Positions 1 through 9,600 of a DNA stretch of 64,000 bases are shown in pieces. Source of the stretch: Streptomyces sp. MH60 (GTDB taxonomy: Bacteria > Actinomycetota > Actinomycetes > Streptomycetales > Streptomycetaceae). The notes under the pieces are model-generated. The model was not told the DNA's origin. It saw only the letters and a program-made list of their open reading frames with translations, and did no database searches. The stretch spans positions 1 to 64,000 of the forward strand of contig NZ_MULI01000014.1 of NCBI RefSeq assembly GCF_002939385.1, in the 5' to 3' direction. The translations under genes were made by a program, and so were the position numbers. How positions within the stretch are numbered: the stretch's first letter is position 1; each line of letters opens with the position of its first letter.

Positions 1-1254
1 GCTCCGGGTGCTCCGGGTGCGCCCGGCGTGCCTTCCGGTCCCGGCATGCCGCCGCCTCCCCCGGCCGCTCCCGGTGCTCCGGGTGCGCAGGGCTCGGCGG
101 GAGGTGCGGGCGGTGCCGTGCACCACGCGCAGACCGTGCTGGCCTCGCCCTCGGTGGGCGGTCCCGGCGGCATCGGTGCGCCGCCGCCCCCGCCGCCCCC
201 GCCCGGTGCCGTGCCGCCGCCCGGGCAGCCCGTGCCCGGTCCGCCGCAGGCGTACGGCTATCCGCCGCAGCCCACCGGTCAGCCGACCGTCGGCCCCGGC
301 TACCAGGCCGTACTGCGCTACCGCGCCCAGGACGGTTCCGAGCAGCAGCTGATCCGGCGTTCCGCGCCGGGGACGCCGCACCCGGAGTGGCAGATCTTCC
401 ACGAGCTGCGGTCCATGAACGTGCCCCCGGACCAGGTGCTGGAGCTGCACACCGAGCTGGAGTCCTGCGAACTGCCGGGCGCGTACTGCGCGCGGATGAT
501 CCGGGAGCAGTGGCCGCAGGCGCGGATCACCTCGATCGCGCCGTACGGGCTGGACCACGCGAGCCGGCAGCAGGGCATGCAGCAGTTGCTGGCGCACCAG
601 GGCGAGCTGCACCAGGTGGCCGACGGGCCCGCGCGGCCGGCGCCGGTGCGTGCTCCGCTGCCCCAGGTGCAGCCGGTGCCGCCGGTTCCGCCGGAGGCCA
701 TCGGGCAGGAGCTGGCGGGCGCGTTCGGTCCGGGAGTCTTCCGGTTCGAGCAGGCCGCGGTGTCCCGGCAGGGTGTGCCGCCGGTCGTGGCGCACACGCT
801 GGTGGCCGCGGGGCTGCCGATGGACATGGGTCCGTTCTTCTGGGCGCAGGCCCAGCCGGGGCGCCCGGTGCCGACACTGGCGGAGCTGGCGGCCGAGCGC
901 GGGGTGCAGCCGGCCTCGGACGCGGGGTCGTACCTCGTCGTGGGCAGCGACTTCGGCCGGGCGGTCTGTGTGCAGTACGGGACGGCGGCCATCGTGGCGG
1001 TTCCGGTGGAGGCGGGTCCGGGCGGTGCGCCCGTGCCGCCGCAGTTCGTGAACACGGGGCTGCCGGAGTTCGCGCGCTGCCTGGCGCTGCTGGGCCGGAT
1101 GTGGCGGCTCAGGTTCGGTCTGAACCAGGAGCAGGCGGGCCGCTGGACGGTGGACTTCCAGGCGCAGCTGGCCGCGCTGGACCCGGCGGCGCTCGGGTCG
1201 CCGGAGAGCTGGTGGTCCGTGCTGCTGGAGCAGATGTGGGACGGGCTGCTGTGA
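1..1254 (+). CDS. SUKH-like protein with N-terminal deaminase-like domain (5' end cut by window)
   Basis: The frame is open from base 1, so the true start lies outside the window. The visible part begins with about 95 residues rich in Pro, Gly and Ala. A compact domain follows with HPEW and, after about 30 residues, a TELESC...GAYC segment. This pattern resembles the metal-binding region of the nucleic acid/nucleotide deaminase fold of polymorphic toxins, but the usual PCxxC spacing is not kept. The last ~190 residues look like a SUKH-4-type immunity domain (hydrophobic VAHTLVAAGLP and a conserved tryptophan-rich tail). Such fusions are common unknowns in Streptomyces and their activity is not established. 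A strong hairpin follows the stop. I see no adjacent toxin gene. Family assignment is from pattern memory only. Confidence 0.6.
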   Translation, partial: APGAPGAPGVPSGPGMPPPPPAAPGAPGAQGSAGGAGGAVHHAQTVLASPSVGGPGGIGAPPPPPPPPGAVPPPGQPVPGPPQAYGYPPQPTGQPTVGPGYQAVLRYRAQDGSEQQLIRRSAPGTPHPEWQIFHELRSMNVPPDQVLELHTELESCELPGAYCARMIREQWPQARITSIAPYGLDHASRQQGMQQLLAHQGELHQVADGPARPAPVRAPLPQVQPVPPVPPEAIGQELAGAFGPGVFRFEQAAVSRQGVPPVVAHTLVAAGLPMDMGPFFWAQAQPGRPVPTLAELAAERGVQPASDAGSYLVVGSDFGRAVCVQYGTAAIVAVPVEAGPGGAPVPPQFVNTGLPEFARCLALLGRMWRLRFGLNQEQAGRWTVDFQAQLAALDPAALGSPESWWSVLLEQMWDGLL

Positions 1255-1280
1255 GGCGTTCGCGCCGCTGACGTACCCGA

Positions 1281-1324
1281 CGGGCGGGGCCCGGTCGACC
1301 TGTGAGTCGACCGGGCCCCGCCCG
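1281..1324 (+). terminator. Strong hairpin terminator
   Basis: A perfect 19-bp inverted repeat with a 6-nt loop (CTGTGA) lies 27 nt after the stop of the SUKH-like gene. There is no T-run, as is usual in Streptomyces. It separates that gene from the coiled-coil gene downstream. Confidence 0.8.
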
Positions 1325-1438
1325 TTCGTGTGCGGTGTGTCGGATTATGTGGGCTTACGTCTGGTCCATAAAGTCGGTCAGGTCCATGTGATGCGGCAGG
1401 TTCACCACAAGCGTGACGCGAAGGGTGATTCAGGGGTG

Positions 1439-2335
1439 ATGAGCGTGAGCGGTGCATCGGCTTCTCCCCACGGTTTCGTGACCGTACGCGGGCGCGAGCG
1501 CGGTTACCGTCCCGAGCAGGTGGAGGCGTACGCCGCGGCCCTCTCCGAGGAGCGCGACGCGGCCTGGGAGCGGGCCGCCCGGCTCACCGTGCTGGCCAGG
1601 GAGATGGAGGAGGACCTGGGCGACCTGGAGGAGGTGGTCGCGCAACTCGCCCCGCAGGACTACGAGGTGCTGGGGGAGCGCGCGCGAGACCTGTTCCGGC
1701 TCGGCGAGGAGGAGGCAGCGGCGGTACGGGATCGGGCGCGCGGTGCCGCGGAGGAACTGCTGGAGGACGCGCGGGCGTACGCGGCCGGTGTGCGGGAGGC
1801 GGCACAGACGCATGCCGACGCCGTACGCGCCGAGGCCGACGAACGGGCCAGGCAGCGGCTGCTCGCGGCGCGCGCGGAGGCCGACGAGGCGCGGATCGAG
1901 GCGCGGCGCGAGGTGAAGGCGGGGCGCGCGGAGGCGCTGTCAGCGCTGCGCGAGATGCGCAGGCGCAGCGCCGGAGCGGCCGCCGAGCAGAGCAAGGAAC
2001 TGGCCGGGCGGTGGGCCGACGCCGAGCGGGCCGAGGAGGAGCGCGCGCGGGCCCTGGACGCCCGTCACGAGGAGTTGGTGGCGCGCGCGGAGCAGGGACT
2101 GCGCGACGCCGAGCAGGAACTGGCCGACGCCGGGGAGGCGGCCGAGCGGCGGCAGGAGGAGGCCCGCGCCCGGGCGGCCGAGGTGGTCGCCGAGGCTCGG
2201 GCGCATAGCGAGCGCATCGCCCGCGACACGGAACGGGTGCTGCGCGAGCACGGGGAGCGGTGGGACGAGTTGCAGGCCCACATGGCCTCCGTACGGAGCA
2301 ATCTCAGCTCGCTGACGGGGCGGGCGGTGGAGTAA
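1439..2335 (+). CDS. DivIVA/FilP-like coiled-coil cytoskeletal protein
   Basis: About 298 residues, almost wholly charged heptad-like coiled coil rich in Ala, Glu and Arg, with no enzyme motif. The N-terminus (HGFVTVRGRERGYRPEQVEAY) matches the short DivIVA-type segment found in Streptomyces proteins often annotated as cellulose-binding protein, relatives of the polar-growth scaffolds Scy and FilP. The role is probably structural at hyphal tips or in the cytoskeleton; this is inferred from the family. The frame stays open upstream to base 1328, but that stretch has unusual codon use and low GC. The start is therefore placed at ATG 1439 or at GTG 1445, the latter being 8 nt after AGGGG. The gene stands alone between a terminator and a long non-coding region. 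Confidence 0.75.
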   Translation: MSVSGASASPHGFVTVRGRERGYRPEQVEAYAAALSEERDAAWERAARLTVLAREMEEDLGDLEEVVAQLAPQDYEVLGERARDLFRLGEEEAAAVRDRARGAAEELLEDARAYAAGVREAAQTHADAVRAEADERARQRLLAARAEADEARIEARREVKAGRAEALSALREMRRRSAGAAAEQSKELAGRWADAERAEEERARALDARHEELVARAEQGLRDAEQELADAGEAAERRQEEARARAAEVVAEARAHSERIARDTERVLREHGERWDELQAHMASVRSNLSSLTGRAVE

Positions 2336-3077
2336 CCCCCAGGCAGTGGCCGGGCCGGTGGGTCGGGCCGGACCGCCGACGGGCCGGACCGCGGTCCGCC
2401 GGTGCCGTTGCCGGTGCCCGCGCCCGTGCCGCGGTCCGTCGCCCCTGCGGACCGCGCCCGCCAGGATCCAGCCCTCCACCGCCTCCTAGTGCCGGCGCTG
2501 GTCCCGCGCCTCGCGCCGGCCGGAGCGCAGCGTGCCGCGCCAGCCGCAGGCGAAACCCAGCGGGATGGAGACCAGGCCCGTCGTGGTGAACGGGGTGTGC
2601 GGTGGGTGGTGGGGTGGGGGTGCGGGGCGTACGGGGACGCGGGCGGGGGCGGGCGGTGCGGGTACGACGGGGCCATGTACCCGGCCCCGCGCGCCCTCGC
2701 TTCCGCTTGCCCCTGACGTCGCGTGAGGGTGGACAGTCGATGCGTCCCGGGGTGGAGGACGACCCCGAGACCGCTCCACCGAAGGGTGGACTGCCCCTAG
2801 GGGTACCTCCGTACTACGGGTCGGGGAGGGTTCGTACCGACGGAGGACGAGAGGGGCCCGGCGGCGTCCTTAGTCTGGCTTTACGCCGCTGGGGGGCGGT
2901 GAACCGGACTCGCGGGGGTGGGGTTTTCCCCAGGAGAAGACTGCGCTGAACACCAGCGCGGTCGACCCCCGGCTCCGGACAGACTCTTCGAGACGGCAGC
3001 GCGGCACCCGCGACCCAGCACACCACGACGGTCGCGGCACCGGCGGCTCACTCGATGACCGACATAGGAGACTTGAC
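2336..3077 (+). promoter_or_regulatory. 742-bp non-coding region with candidate promoter of the first ABC exporter
   Basis: No convincing gene is seen. The left part (2340-2700) is GC-rich and can encode only Pro/Arg-rich frames. The right part holds a cluster of symmetrical elements: CCCCTAGGGG at 2794-2803 and CCTCCGT (2807-2813) mirrored by ACGGAGG (2840-2846). A -10-like TAGTCT follows at 2871-2876, about 200 nt before the ABC ATPase start. This layout looks like an activator-controlled promoter of an exporter operon. The assignment is inference. Confidence 0.4.
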
Positions 3078-3866
3078 ATGACATCGGCCGTAAGTATTCC
3101 CACGCACGGGAGCACTGGAGGGCGTACGGCCGTTGCCGCGCGAGCGCGGCAGGTCGTGAAGGCCTACGGATCGGGCGAGACCCGGGTGGTCGCCCTCGAC
3201 CACGTGGACGTGGACATCGCGCGCGGCCAGTTCACCGCGATCATGGGCCCTTCGGGATCCGGCAAGTCCACACTGATGCACTGCCTGGCCGGCCTGGACA
3301 CGGTGACCAGCGGGCAGATCTACCTGGACGAGACCGAGATCACCGGTCTGAAGGACAAGAAGCTCACGCAGCTGCGCCGGGACCGGATCGGCTTCATCTT
3401 CCAGGCGTTCAACCTGCTCCCGACGCTCAACGCGATCGAGAACATCACGCTGCCCATGGACATCGCCGGCCGCAAGTACGACCGCGCCTGGCTGGACCGG
3501 GTCGTGGAGACCGTGGGGCTCGCCGGGCGGCTCAAGCACCGGCCCACCCAGCTCTCCGGCGGCCAGCAGCAGCGGGTCGCGGTGGCGCGGGCCCTCGCCG
3601 CCCGCCCGGAGATCATCTTCGGTGACGAGCCGACCGGAAACCTGGACTCGCGCGCGGGTGCCGAAGTGCTCGGCTTCCTGCGCCGGTCGGTCACCGAACT
3701 GGGCCAGACCATCGTGATGGTCACCCACGACCCGGTGGCCGCCAGCTACGCGGACCGGGTGCTGTACCTCGCCGACGGCCGGATCGTGGACGAGATGTAC
3801 AAGCCGACCGCCGAGGCCGTCCTCGACCGCATGAAGGACTTCGACGCCCGGGGGCGCACGTCATGA
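3078..3866 (+). CDS. MacB/LolD-type ABC transporter ATP-binding protein
   Basis: 262 residues, a full-length single ABC ATPase domain. Walker A is GPSGSGKST, the signature is LSGGQQQRVAVARAL, Walker B runs into IIFGDEP, and the switch histidine is in VTHD. The family powers mechanotransmission exporters that move lipoproteins, peptides or antibiotics out of the membrane rather than classical substrate pumps. ATG at 3078 is preceded by AGGAG at 3066-3070. Its stop overlaps the permease start (ATGA), so the two subunits are translationally coupled. It is a close paralogue of the ATPase at 31720-32490. The substrate is unknown. Confidence 0.92.
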   Translation: MTSAVSIPTHGSTGGRTAVAARARQVVKAYGSGETRVVALDHVDVDIARGQFTAIMGPSGSGKSTLMHCLAGLDTVTSGQIYLDETEITGLKDKKLTQLRRDRIGFIFQAFNLLPTLNAIENITLPMDIAGRKYDRAWLDRVVETVGLAGRLKHRPTQLSGGQQQRVAVARALAARPEIIFGDEPTGNLDSRAGAEVLGFLRRSVTELGQTIVMVTHDPVAASYADRVLYLADGRIVDEMYKPTAEAVLDRMKDFDARGRTS

Positions 3867-6427
3867 CCGTCGTGAAGACCTCGATGCGCAACTTCTTCGC
3901 GCACAAGGGCCGCATGGCGCTCTCGGCGGTGGCGGTGCTGCTGTCCGTGGCGTTCGTGTGCGGCACCCTGGTGTTCACCGACACGATGAACACCACCTTC
4001 GACAAGCTCTTCGCGGTCACCTCGTCGGACGTGACGGTGGCCCCGAAGGGCGCCAAGGCCGAGGACACCCCGCAGAACGGGGTGCCCGAGTCGCTGCCGG
4101 CGTCCACGCTGGAGAAGATCCGTTCGGTCGACGGCGTGAAGTCGGCCGAGGGCGCGGTCGTCTCGATGAACGTGACCGTCGTCAACGCCGACAACGACAA
4201 CGTGGGGGCCACCAGCGGCGCCCCGACCCTCGCCGGGAACTGGACCAGGAACGACCTGCGGTCCATGGAGATCACCTCGGGACACGCCCCGCGCGGCCCG
4301 ACCGAGACGATGGTCGACTCCGACACCGCCGACAAGCACGACCTGAAGATCGGCGACGAGCTGCGCACCATCGCGCAGACCGGCGACTTCAAGGCCAGGA
4401 TCGTCGGCATCGCCTCCTTCACCGTCACCAACCCCGGTGCCGCGGTCGTCTACTTCGACACCCCCACCGCCCAGCGTGAACTGCTCGGCGGCCCGGACCG
4501 GTTCAGCCAGTTCAACGTCACCGCCGCCGCCGGTGTCACCGACGCGCGGCTCAAGCAGAACGTCTCCGGCGCACTGGGCGACACGTTCAAGATCCAGACG
4601 GCCAAGGAGGCGTCGGACGAAGGCCGCGAGGACGTCGGCGAGTTCATGGACGTCATCAAGTACGCCATGCTCGGCTTCGCCGGGATCGCGTTCCTGGTCG
4701 GCATCTTCCTGATCATCAACACCTTCTCCATGCTGGTCGCCCAGCGCACCCGGGAGATCGGTCTGATGCGGGCCATCGGCTCCTCCCGCCGGCAGGTCAA
4801 CCGCTCGGTGCTGGTCGAGGCGCTCCTCCTCGGCATCGTCGGTTCGGTCCTCGGCGTCGCGGCCGGTGTCGGCATCGCCGTCGGCCTGATGAAGCTGATG
4901 TCGGCGGCGGGCATGAACCTGTCCACCGACGATCTGACCATCAAGACGGCGACCCCCGTGATCGGCCTGGTCCTGGGCGTCGTGGTCACCGTCCTGGCCG
5001 CCTACCTGCCCGCCCGCCGGGCCGGCAGGATCTCCCCGATGGCCGCCCTGCGCGACGCCGGCACCCCGGCCGACGGCAAGGCCGGCTGGATACGCGGCCT
5101 GATCGGCCTGGTGCTCACCGGCGCCGGTGTCGGCGCCCTGCTCACGGCCGCCTCCGCCGACAAGGCGAGCGACGGTTCCCTGATGCTCGGCGCGGGCATC
5201 GTGCTCTCCCTCATCGGCTTCGTCGTCATCGGCCCGCTGCTGGCCGGCTTCGTGGTCCGGGTGATCAGCGCGGTGCTGCTGCGGGCCTTCGGACCCGTGG
5301 GCCGCCTGGCCGAGCGCAACGCCCTGCGCAACCCGCGCCGCACCGGCGCCACCGGCGCCGCCCTGATGATCGGCCTCGCACTGGTGGCCTGCCTGTCCGT
5401 CGTCGGCTCCTCCATGGTCGCCTCGGCCACCAGCGAGCTGGACAAGACGGTCGGCGCGGACTTCATCGTCCAGGGCAACCAGCGGATCGTGCCGCCGGCC
5501 GAGAAGGCCATGACCGACACGCCCGGCCTGGAGCACGTCACCCGCTACAAGGTGCTCGACGCCACGCTGACCACGCCCGACGGCAAGACGGACGACGACG
5601 GCGTCACGGCCGCCGACCCGACCTACGCCGAGGACGTGCGCCGGGTGACGACGGAGGGCAAGCTCTCCGCGGCCTACGGCACCGACGCCATGTCGGTCGG
5701 CTCGGACTACGCCGCGAAGCACGGCGTGCACGTCGGCGACACCCTCACCGTCGCCTTCAAGGGCGGCGAGAGGGCGAAGCTCAAGGTCGCCGCGATCACC
5801 AGCGACGACGTGGCCATCGACCAGGGCGCCCGGTACATCGGCATCGAGACGATGAAGAAGTACCTGCCGGCCGAGAACGTCCCGCCGAACACGATCATGT
5901 TCGCCAAGGCGAAGGACGGCCAGGCCGACCAGGCGTACGCCGCGCTGAAGAAGTCGCTGGACGCCTACCCGCAGTACCAGGTGGCCGACCAGACCGACTA
6001 CAAGCAGGAGCTGAAGGACCAGATCGGCCAGCTCCTGAACATGGTCTACGGCCTGCTCGCCCTCGCGATCATCGTCGCCGTCCTCGGTGTCGTGAACACC
6101 CTGGCGCTGTCGGTGGTGGAGCGGACCCGGGAGATCGGCCTGATGCGGGCCATCGGCCTCTCCCGCCGCCAGCTGCGCCGCATGATCCGCATGGAGTCCG
6201 TGGTCATCGCCCTCTTCGGTGCCCTGCTCGGCCTCGGCCTGGGCATGGGCTGGGGCGCCACGGCCCAGAAGCTGCTCGCCCTGGAGGGCCTGAACGTCCT
6301 CGACATCCCCTGGCCGACGATCATCGGTGTGTTCATCGGCTCGGCCTTCGTGGGCCTGTTCGCCGCCCTGGTCCCGGCCTTCCGGGCGGGCCGCATGAAC
6401 GTCCTGAACGCCATCGCGACGGAGTGA
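3863..6427 (+). CDS. FtsX-domain ABC transporter permease (two FtsX modules)
   Basis: 854 residues. An N-terminal membrane helix (about residues 16-38) is followed by a large extracytoplasmic domain, then a block of helices containing the first FtsX core with the RTREIGLMRAIG motif near residue 300. A second extracytoplasmic domain and a second FtsX core follow, with the same RTREIGLMRAIG motif near residue 755. This duplicated layout is typical of actinobacterial MacB-like permeases. It starts inside the ATPase stop codon and ends before a hairpin terminator. It pairs with the ATPase just upstream and is paralogous to the permease at 29133-31664. Confidence 0.9.
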   Translation: MTVVKTSMRNFFAHKGRMALSAVAVLLSVAFVCGTLVFTDTMNTTFDKLFAVTSSDVTVAPKGAKAEDTPQNGVPESLPASTLEKIRSVDGVKSAEGAVVSMNVTVVNADNDNVGATSGAPTLAGNWTRNDLRSMEITSGHAPRGPTETMVDSDTADKHDLKIGDELRTIAQTGDFKARIVGIASFTVTNPGAAVVYFDTPTAQRELLGGPDRFSQFNVTAAAGVTDARLKQNVSGALGDTFKIQTAKEASDEGREDVGEFMDVIKYAMLGFAGIAFLVGIFLIINTFSMLVAQRTREIGLMRAIGSSRRQVNRSVLVEALLLGIVGSVLGVAAGVGIAVGLMKLMSAAGMNLSTDDLTIKTATPVIGLVLGVVVTVLAAYLPARRAGRISPMAALRDAGTPADGKAGWIRGLIGLVLTGAGVGALLTAASADKASDGSLMLGAGIVLSLIGFVVIGPLLAGFVVRVISAVLLRAFGPVGRLAERNALRNPRRTGATGAALMIGLALVACLSVVGSSMVASATSELDKTVGADFIVQGNQRIVPPAEKAMTDTPGLEHVTRYKVLDATLTTPDGKTDDDGVTAADPTYAEDVRRVTTEGKLSAAYGTDAMSVGSDYAAKHGVHVGDTLTVAFKGGERAKLKVAAITSDDVAIDQGARYIGIETMKKYLPAENVPPNTIMFAKAKDGQADQAYAALKKSLDAYPQYQVADQTDYKQELKDQIGQLLNMVYGLLALAIIVAVLGVVNTLALSVVERTREIGLMRAIGLSRRQLRRMIRMESVVIALFGALLGLGLGMGWGATAQKLLALEGLNVLDIPWPTIIGVFIGSAFVGLFAALVPAFRAGRMNVLNAIATE

Positions 6428-6469
6428 CACCCGACCCGAGAGCCACCGCACACGGGGGTTGCGGGGGAG

Positions 6470-6509
6470 GGCCCGGCGCCGACGTCCCAGGGGACGGAGG
6501 CGCCGGGCC
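6470..6509 (+). terminator. Hairpin terminator after ABC exporter operon
   Basis: An 11-bp perfect inverted repeat (GGCCCGGCGCC and its complement) with an 18-nt loop is followed by TCTTTC. It lies 42 nt after the permease stop and ahead of the mfd promoter region. Confidence 0.75.
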
Positions 6510-6677
6510 TCTTTCGGGTTCACTTCTGGACCCACCGAGTCCGGTGGTGGCGGGCGTCGTCCACAGCCCCCGACGCCGGCGAGCAGACCGACGTAACCTG
6601 GACACCCCCGACCCTCACCGAGTCGGGCTACTCGTGTTGCCCCACCCCACCCACCCCAGGACGGAAGCGCCCCCTCC

Positions 6678-9600
6678 ATGAGCCTGCACGGTCTGCTAGA
6701 CGCCGTCGTCAAGGACACCGCCCTCGCGGAAGCGATCTCGGCGGCCGCAGACGGCAACCGCATGCACGTCGACCTGGTCGGCCCGCCCGCCGCCCGGCCC
6801 TTCGCGATCGCCGCCCTGGCCCGCGAGACGGGCCGCCCGGTGCTGGCGGTGACGGCGACGGGACGTGAGGCGGAGGATCTGGCGGCGGCGCTGCGCTCCC
6901 TGCTGCCGCCCGAGGGCATCGTGGAGTACCCGTCCTGGGAGACCCTCCCGCACGAGCGGCTCAGCCCCCGCAGCGACACCGTCGGCCGCCGCCTGGCCGT
7001 CCTGCGGCGCCTGGCCCACCCCCGCCCCGACGACCCCGAGACCGGCCCGGTCTCGGTCGTCGTCGCACCCGTGCGCTCCGTGCTCCAGCCGCAGGTCAAG
7101 GGCCTGGGCGACCTGGAGCCGGTGGCCCTGCGCACCGGGCAGAGCGCCGACCTGGAACAGGTCGTCCAGGCGCTGGCGGCAGCGGCGTACGCGCGGGTCG
7201 AGCTGGTGGAGAAGCGCGGCGAGTTCGCCGTGCGCGGCGGCATCCTGGACGTGTTCCCGCCGACCGAGGAGCATCCGCTCCGGGTCGAGTTCTGGGGCGA
7301 CGACGTCGAGGAGATCCGCTACTTCAAGGTCGCCGACCAGCGTTCCCTGGAGGTCGCCGAACACGGCCTGTGGGCCCCGCCCTGCCGTGAGCTGCTGCTG
7401 ACCCGGGACGTGCGCGAGCGGGCCGCCGCCCTCGCCGAGGACCACCCGGAGCTGGGCGAACTGCTCGGGAAGATCGCCGAGGGCATCGCGGTGGAGGGCA
7501 TGGAGTCCCTGGCCCCGGTCCTCGTGGACGACATGGAGCTGCTCCTGGACGTGCTGCCCAAGGGCTCGATGTCCCTGGTCTGCGACCCGGAGCGGGTGCG
7601 CACCCGGGCCGCCGACCTGGTGGCGACGTCCCAGGAGTTCCTCCAGGCGTCCTGGGCGGCCACCGCGGGCGGCGGCGAGGCGCCGATCGACGTGGACGCG
7701 GCCTCCCTGTGGTCCATCGCCGACGTCCGGGAGCGGGCCCGCGAGCTGGACATGATGTGGTGGTCGGTCTCGCCGTTCGCCGCCGACGACGCGCTGGACG
7801 ACGCCGACACCCTCAAGCTCGGCATGCACGCCCCCGAGACCTACCGGGGCGACACGGCCAAGGCGCTGGCCGACACCAAGGGCTGGCTCGCCGACGGCTG
7901 GCGCGCGGTCTACGTCACCGAGGCCCACGGCCCCGCGTCCCGCACCGTCGAGGTCCTCGGCGGCGAGGGCATCGCCGCCCGCCTCGACCACGACCTCGGC
8001 ACCCTCAGCCCCTCCGTCGTGCACGTCTCCTGCGGCTCGATCGACCACGGCTTCGTCGACCCGGCCCTCAAGCTCGCCGTGCTCACCGAGACCGACCTGA
8101 CCGGCCAGAAGGCCGCCGGACGCGAGGGCGCCCGGATGCCCGCCCGGCGCCGCAAGACCATCGACCCGCTCACCCTGGAGGCGGGCGACTACATCGTCCA
8201 CGAGCAGCACGGCGTCGGCCGCTACATCGAAATGGTGCAGCGCACCGTCCAGGGCGCCACCCGCGAGTACCTGGTCGTGGAGTACGCCCCCGCCAAGCGC
8301 GGCCAGCCCGGCGACCGCCTCTACATCCCCACCGACCAGCTGGAGCAGATCACCAAGTACGTCGGCGGCGAGGCCCCCACCCTGCACCGCCTCGGCGGCG
8401 CCGACTGGACCAAGACCAAGGCCCGCGCCAAGAAGGCCGTCAAGGAGATCGCCGCCGACCTGATCAAGCTGTACAGCGCGCGGATGGCGGCGCCCGGCCA
8501 CGCGTTCGGCGCGGACACCCCCTGGCAGCGCGAGCTGGAGGACGCCTTCCCCTACGCGGAGACCCCGGACCAGCTCACCACGATCGCCGAGGTCAAGGAC
8601 GACATGGAGAAGACGGTCCCGATGGACCGCCTGATCTGCGGCGACGTCGGCTACGGCAAGACGGAGATCGCGGTCCGCGCCGCCTTCAAGGCCGTCCAGG
8701 ACGGCAAGCAGGTCGCCGTGCTCGTCCCCACCACCCTGCTGGTGCAGCAGCACTTCGGGACGTTCGGCGAGCGCTACGCCCAGTTCCCGGTGAACGTGAA
8801 GGCGCTGTCCCGCTTCCAGGGCGACACCGAGTCGAAGGCGACCCTGGAGGGTCTGCGGGAGGGCTCGGTGGACATCGTCATCGGCACCCACCGCCTGTTC
8901 TCCGCCGAGACGAAGTTCAAGGACCTCGGGCTGGTCATCGTCGACGAGGAGCAGCGCTTCGGCGTCGAGCACAAGGAGCAGCTCAAGAAGCTGCGCGCCA
9001 ACGTCGACGTGCTCACCATGTCCGCCACCCCCATCCCGCGCACCCTGGAGATGGCCGTCACCGGCATCCGCGAGATGTCCACGATCACCACCCCGCCGGA
9101 GGAGCGCCACCCGGTGCTGACCTTCGTCGGCCCTTACGAGCACAAGCAGATCGGTGCCGCCATCCGCCGCGAGCTGCTGCGCGAGGGCCAGGTCTTCTAC
9201 ATCCACAACCGCGTCGAGTCCATCGACCGCGCGGCGGCCAAGCTCCGCGAGATCGTCCCCGAGGCGCGCATCGCCACCGCCCACGGCCAGATGTCGGAGC
9301 AGGCCCTGGAGCAGGTCGTCGTCGACTTCTGGGAGAAGAAGTTCGACGTGCTGGTCTCCACGACCATCGTCGAGTCCGGCATCGACATCTCCAACGCCAA
9401 CACCCTCATCGTCGAGCGCGGCGACAACTTCGGCCTCAGCCAGCTCCACCAGCTGCGCGGCCGCGTCGGCCGAGGCCGGGAGCGCGGCTACGCCTACTTC
9501 CTGTACCCGCCGGAGAAGCCCCTGACGGAGACCGCGCACGAGCGGCTCGCCACCATCGCCCAGCACACCGAGATGGGCGCGGGCATGTACGTGGCGATGA

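Noticed and set aside
2486..2779. Possible small Pro-rich membrane protein on the minus strand (FTTTGLVSIPLGFACGWRG tail)
   Set aside because: A start with ribosome site and the hydrophobic tail are in different frames. It could be a frameshifted remnant but the support is too weak to list.
3746..7243. A 1165-codon minus-strand open frame across the ABC permease and mfd
   Set aside because: Overlaps two unmistakable genes on the other strand; low-complexity His/Gln/Asp composition typical of antisense frames.
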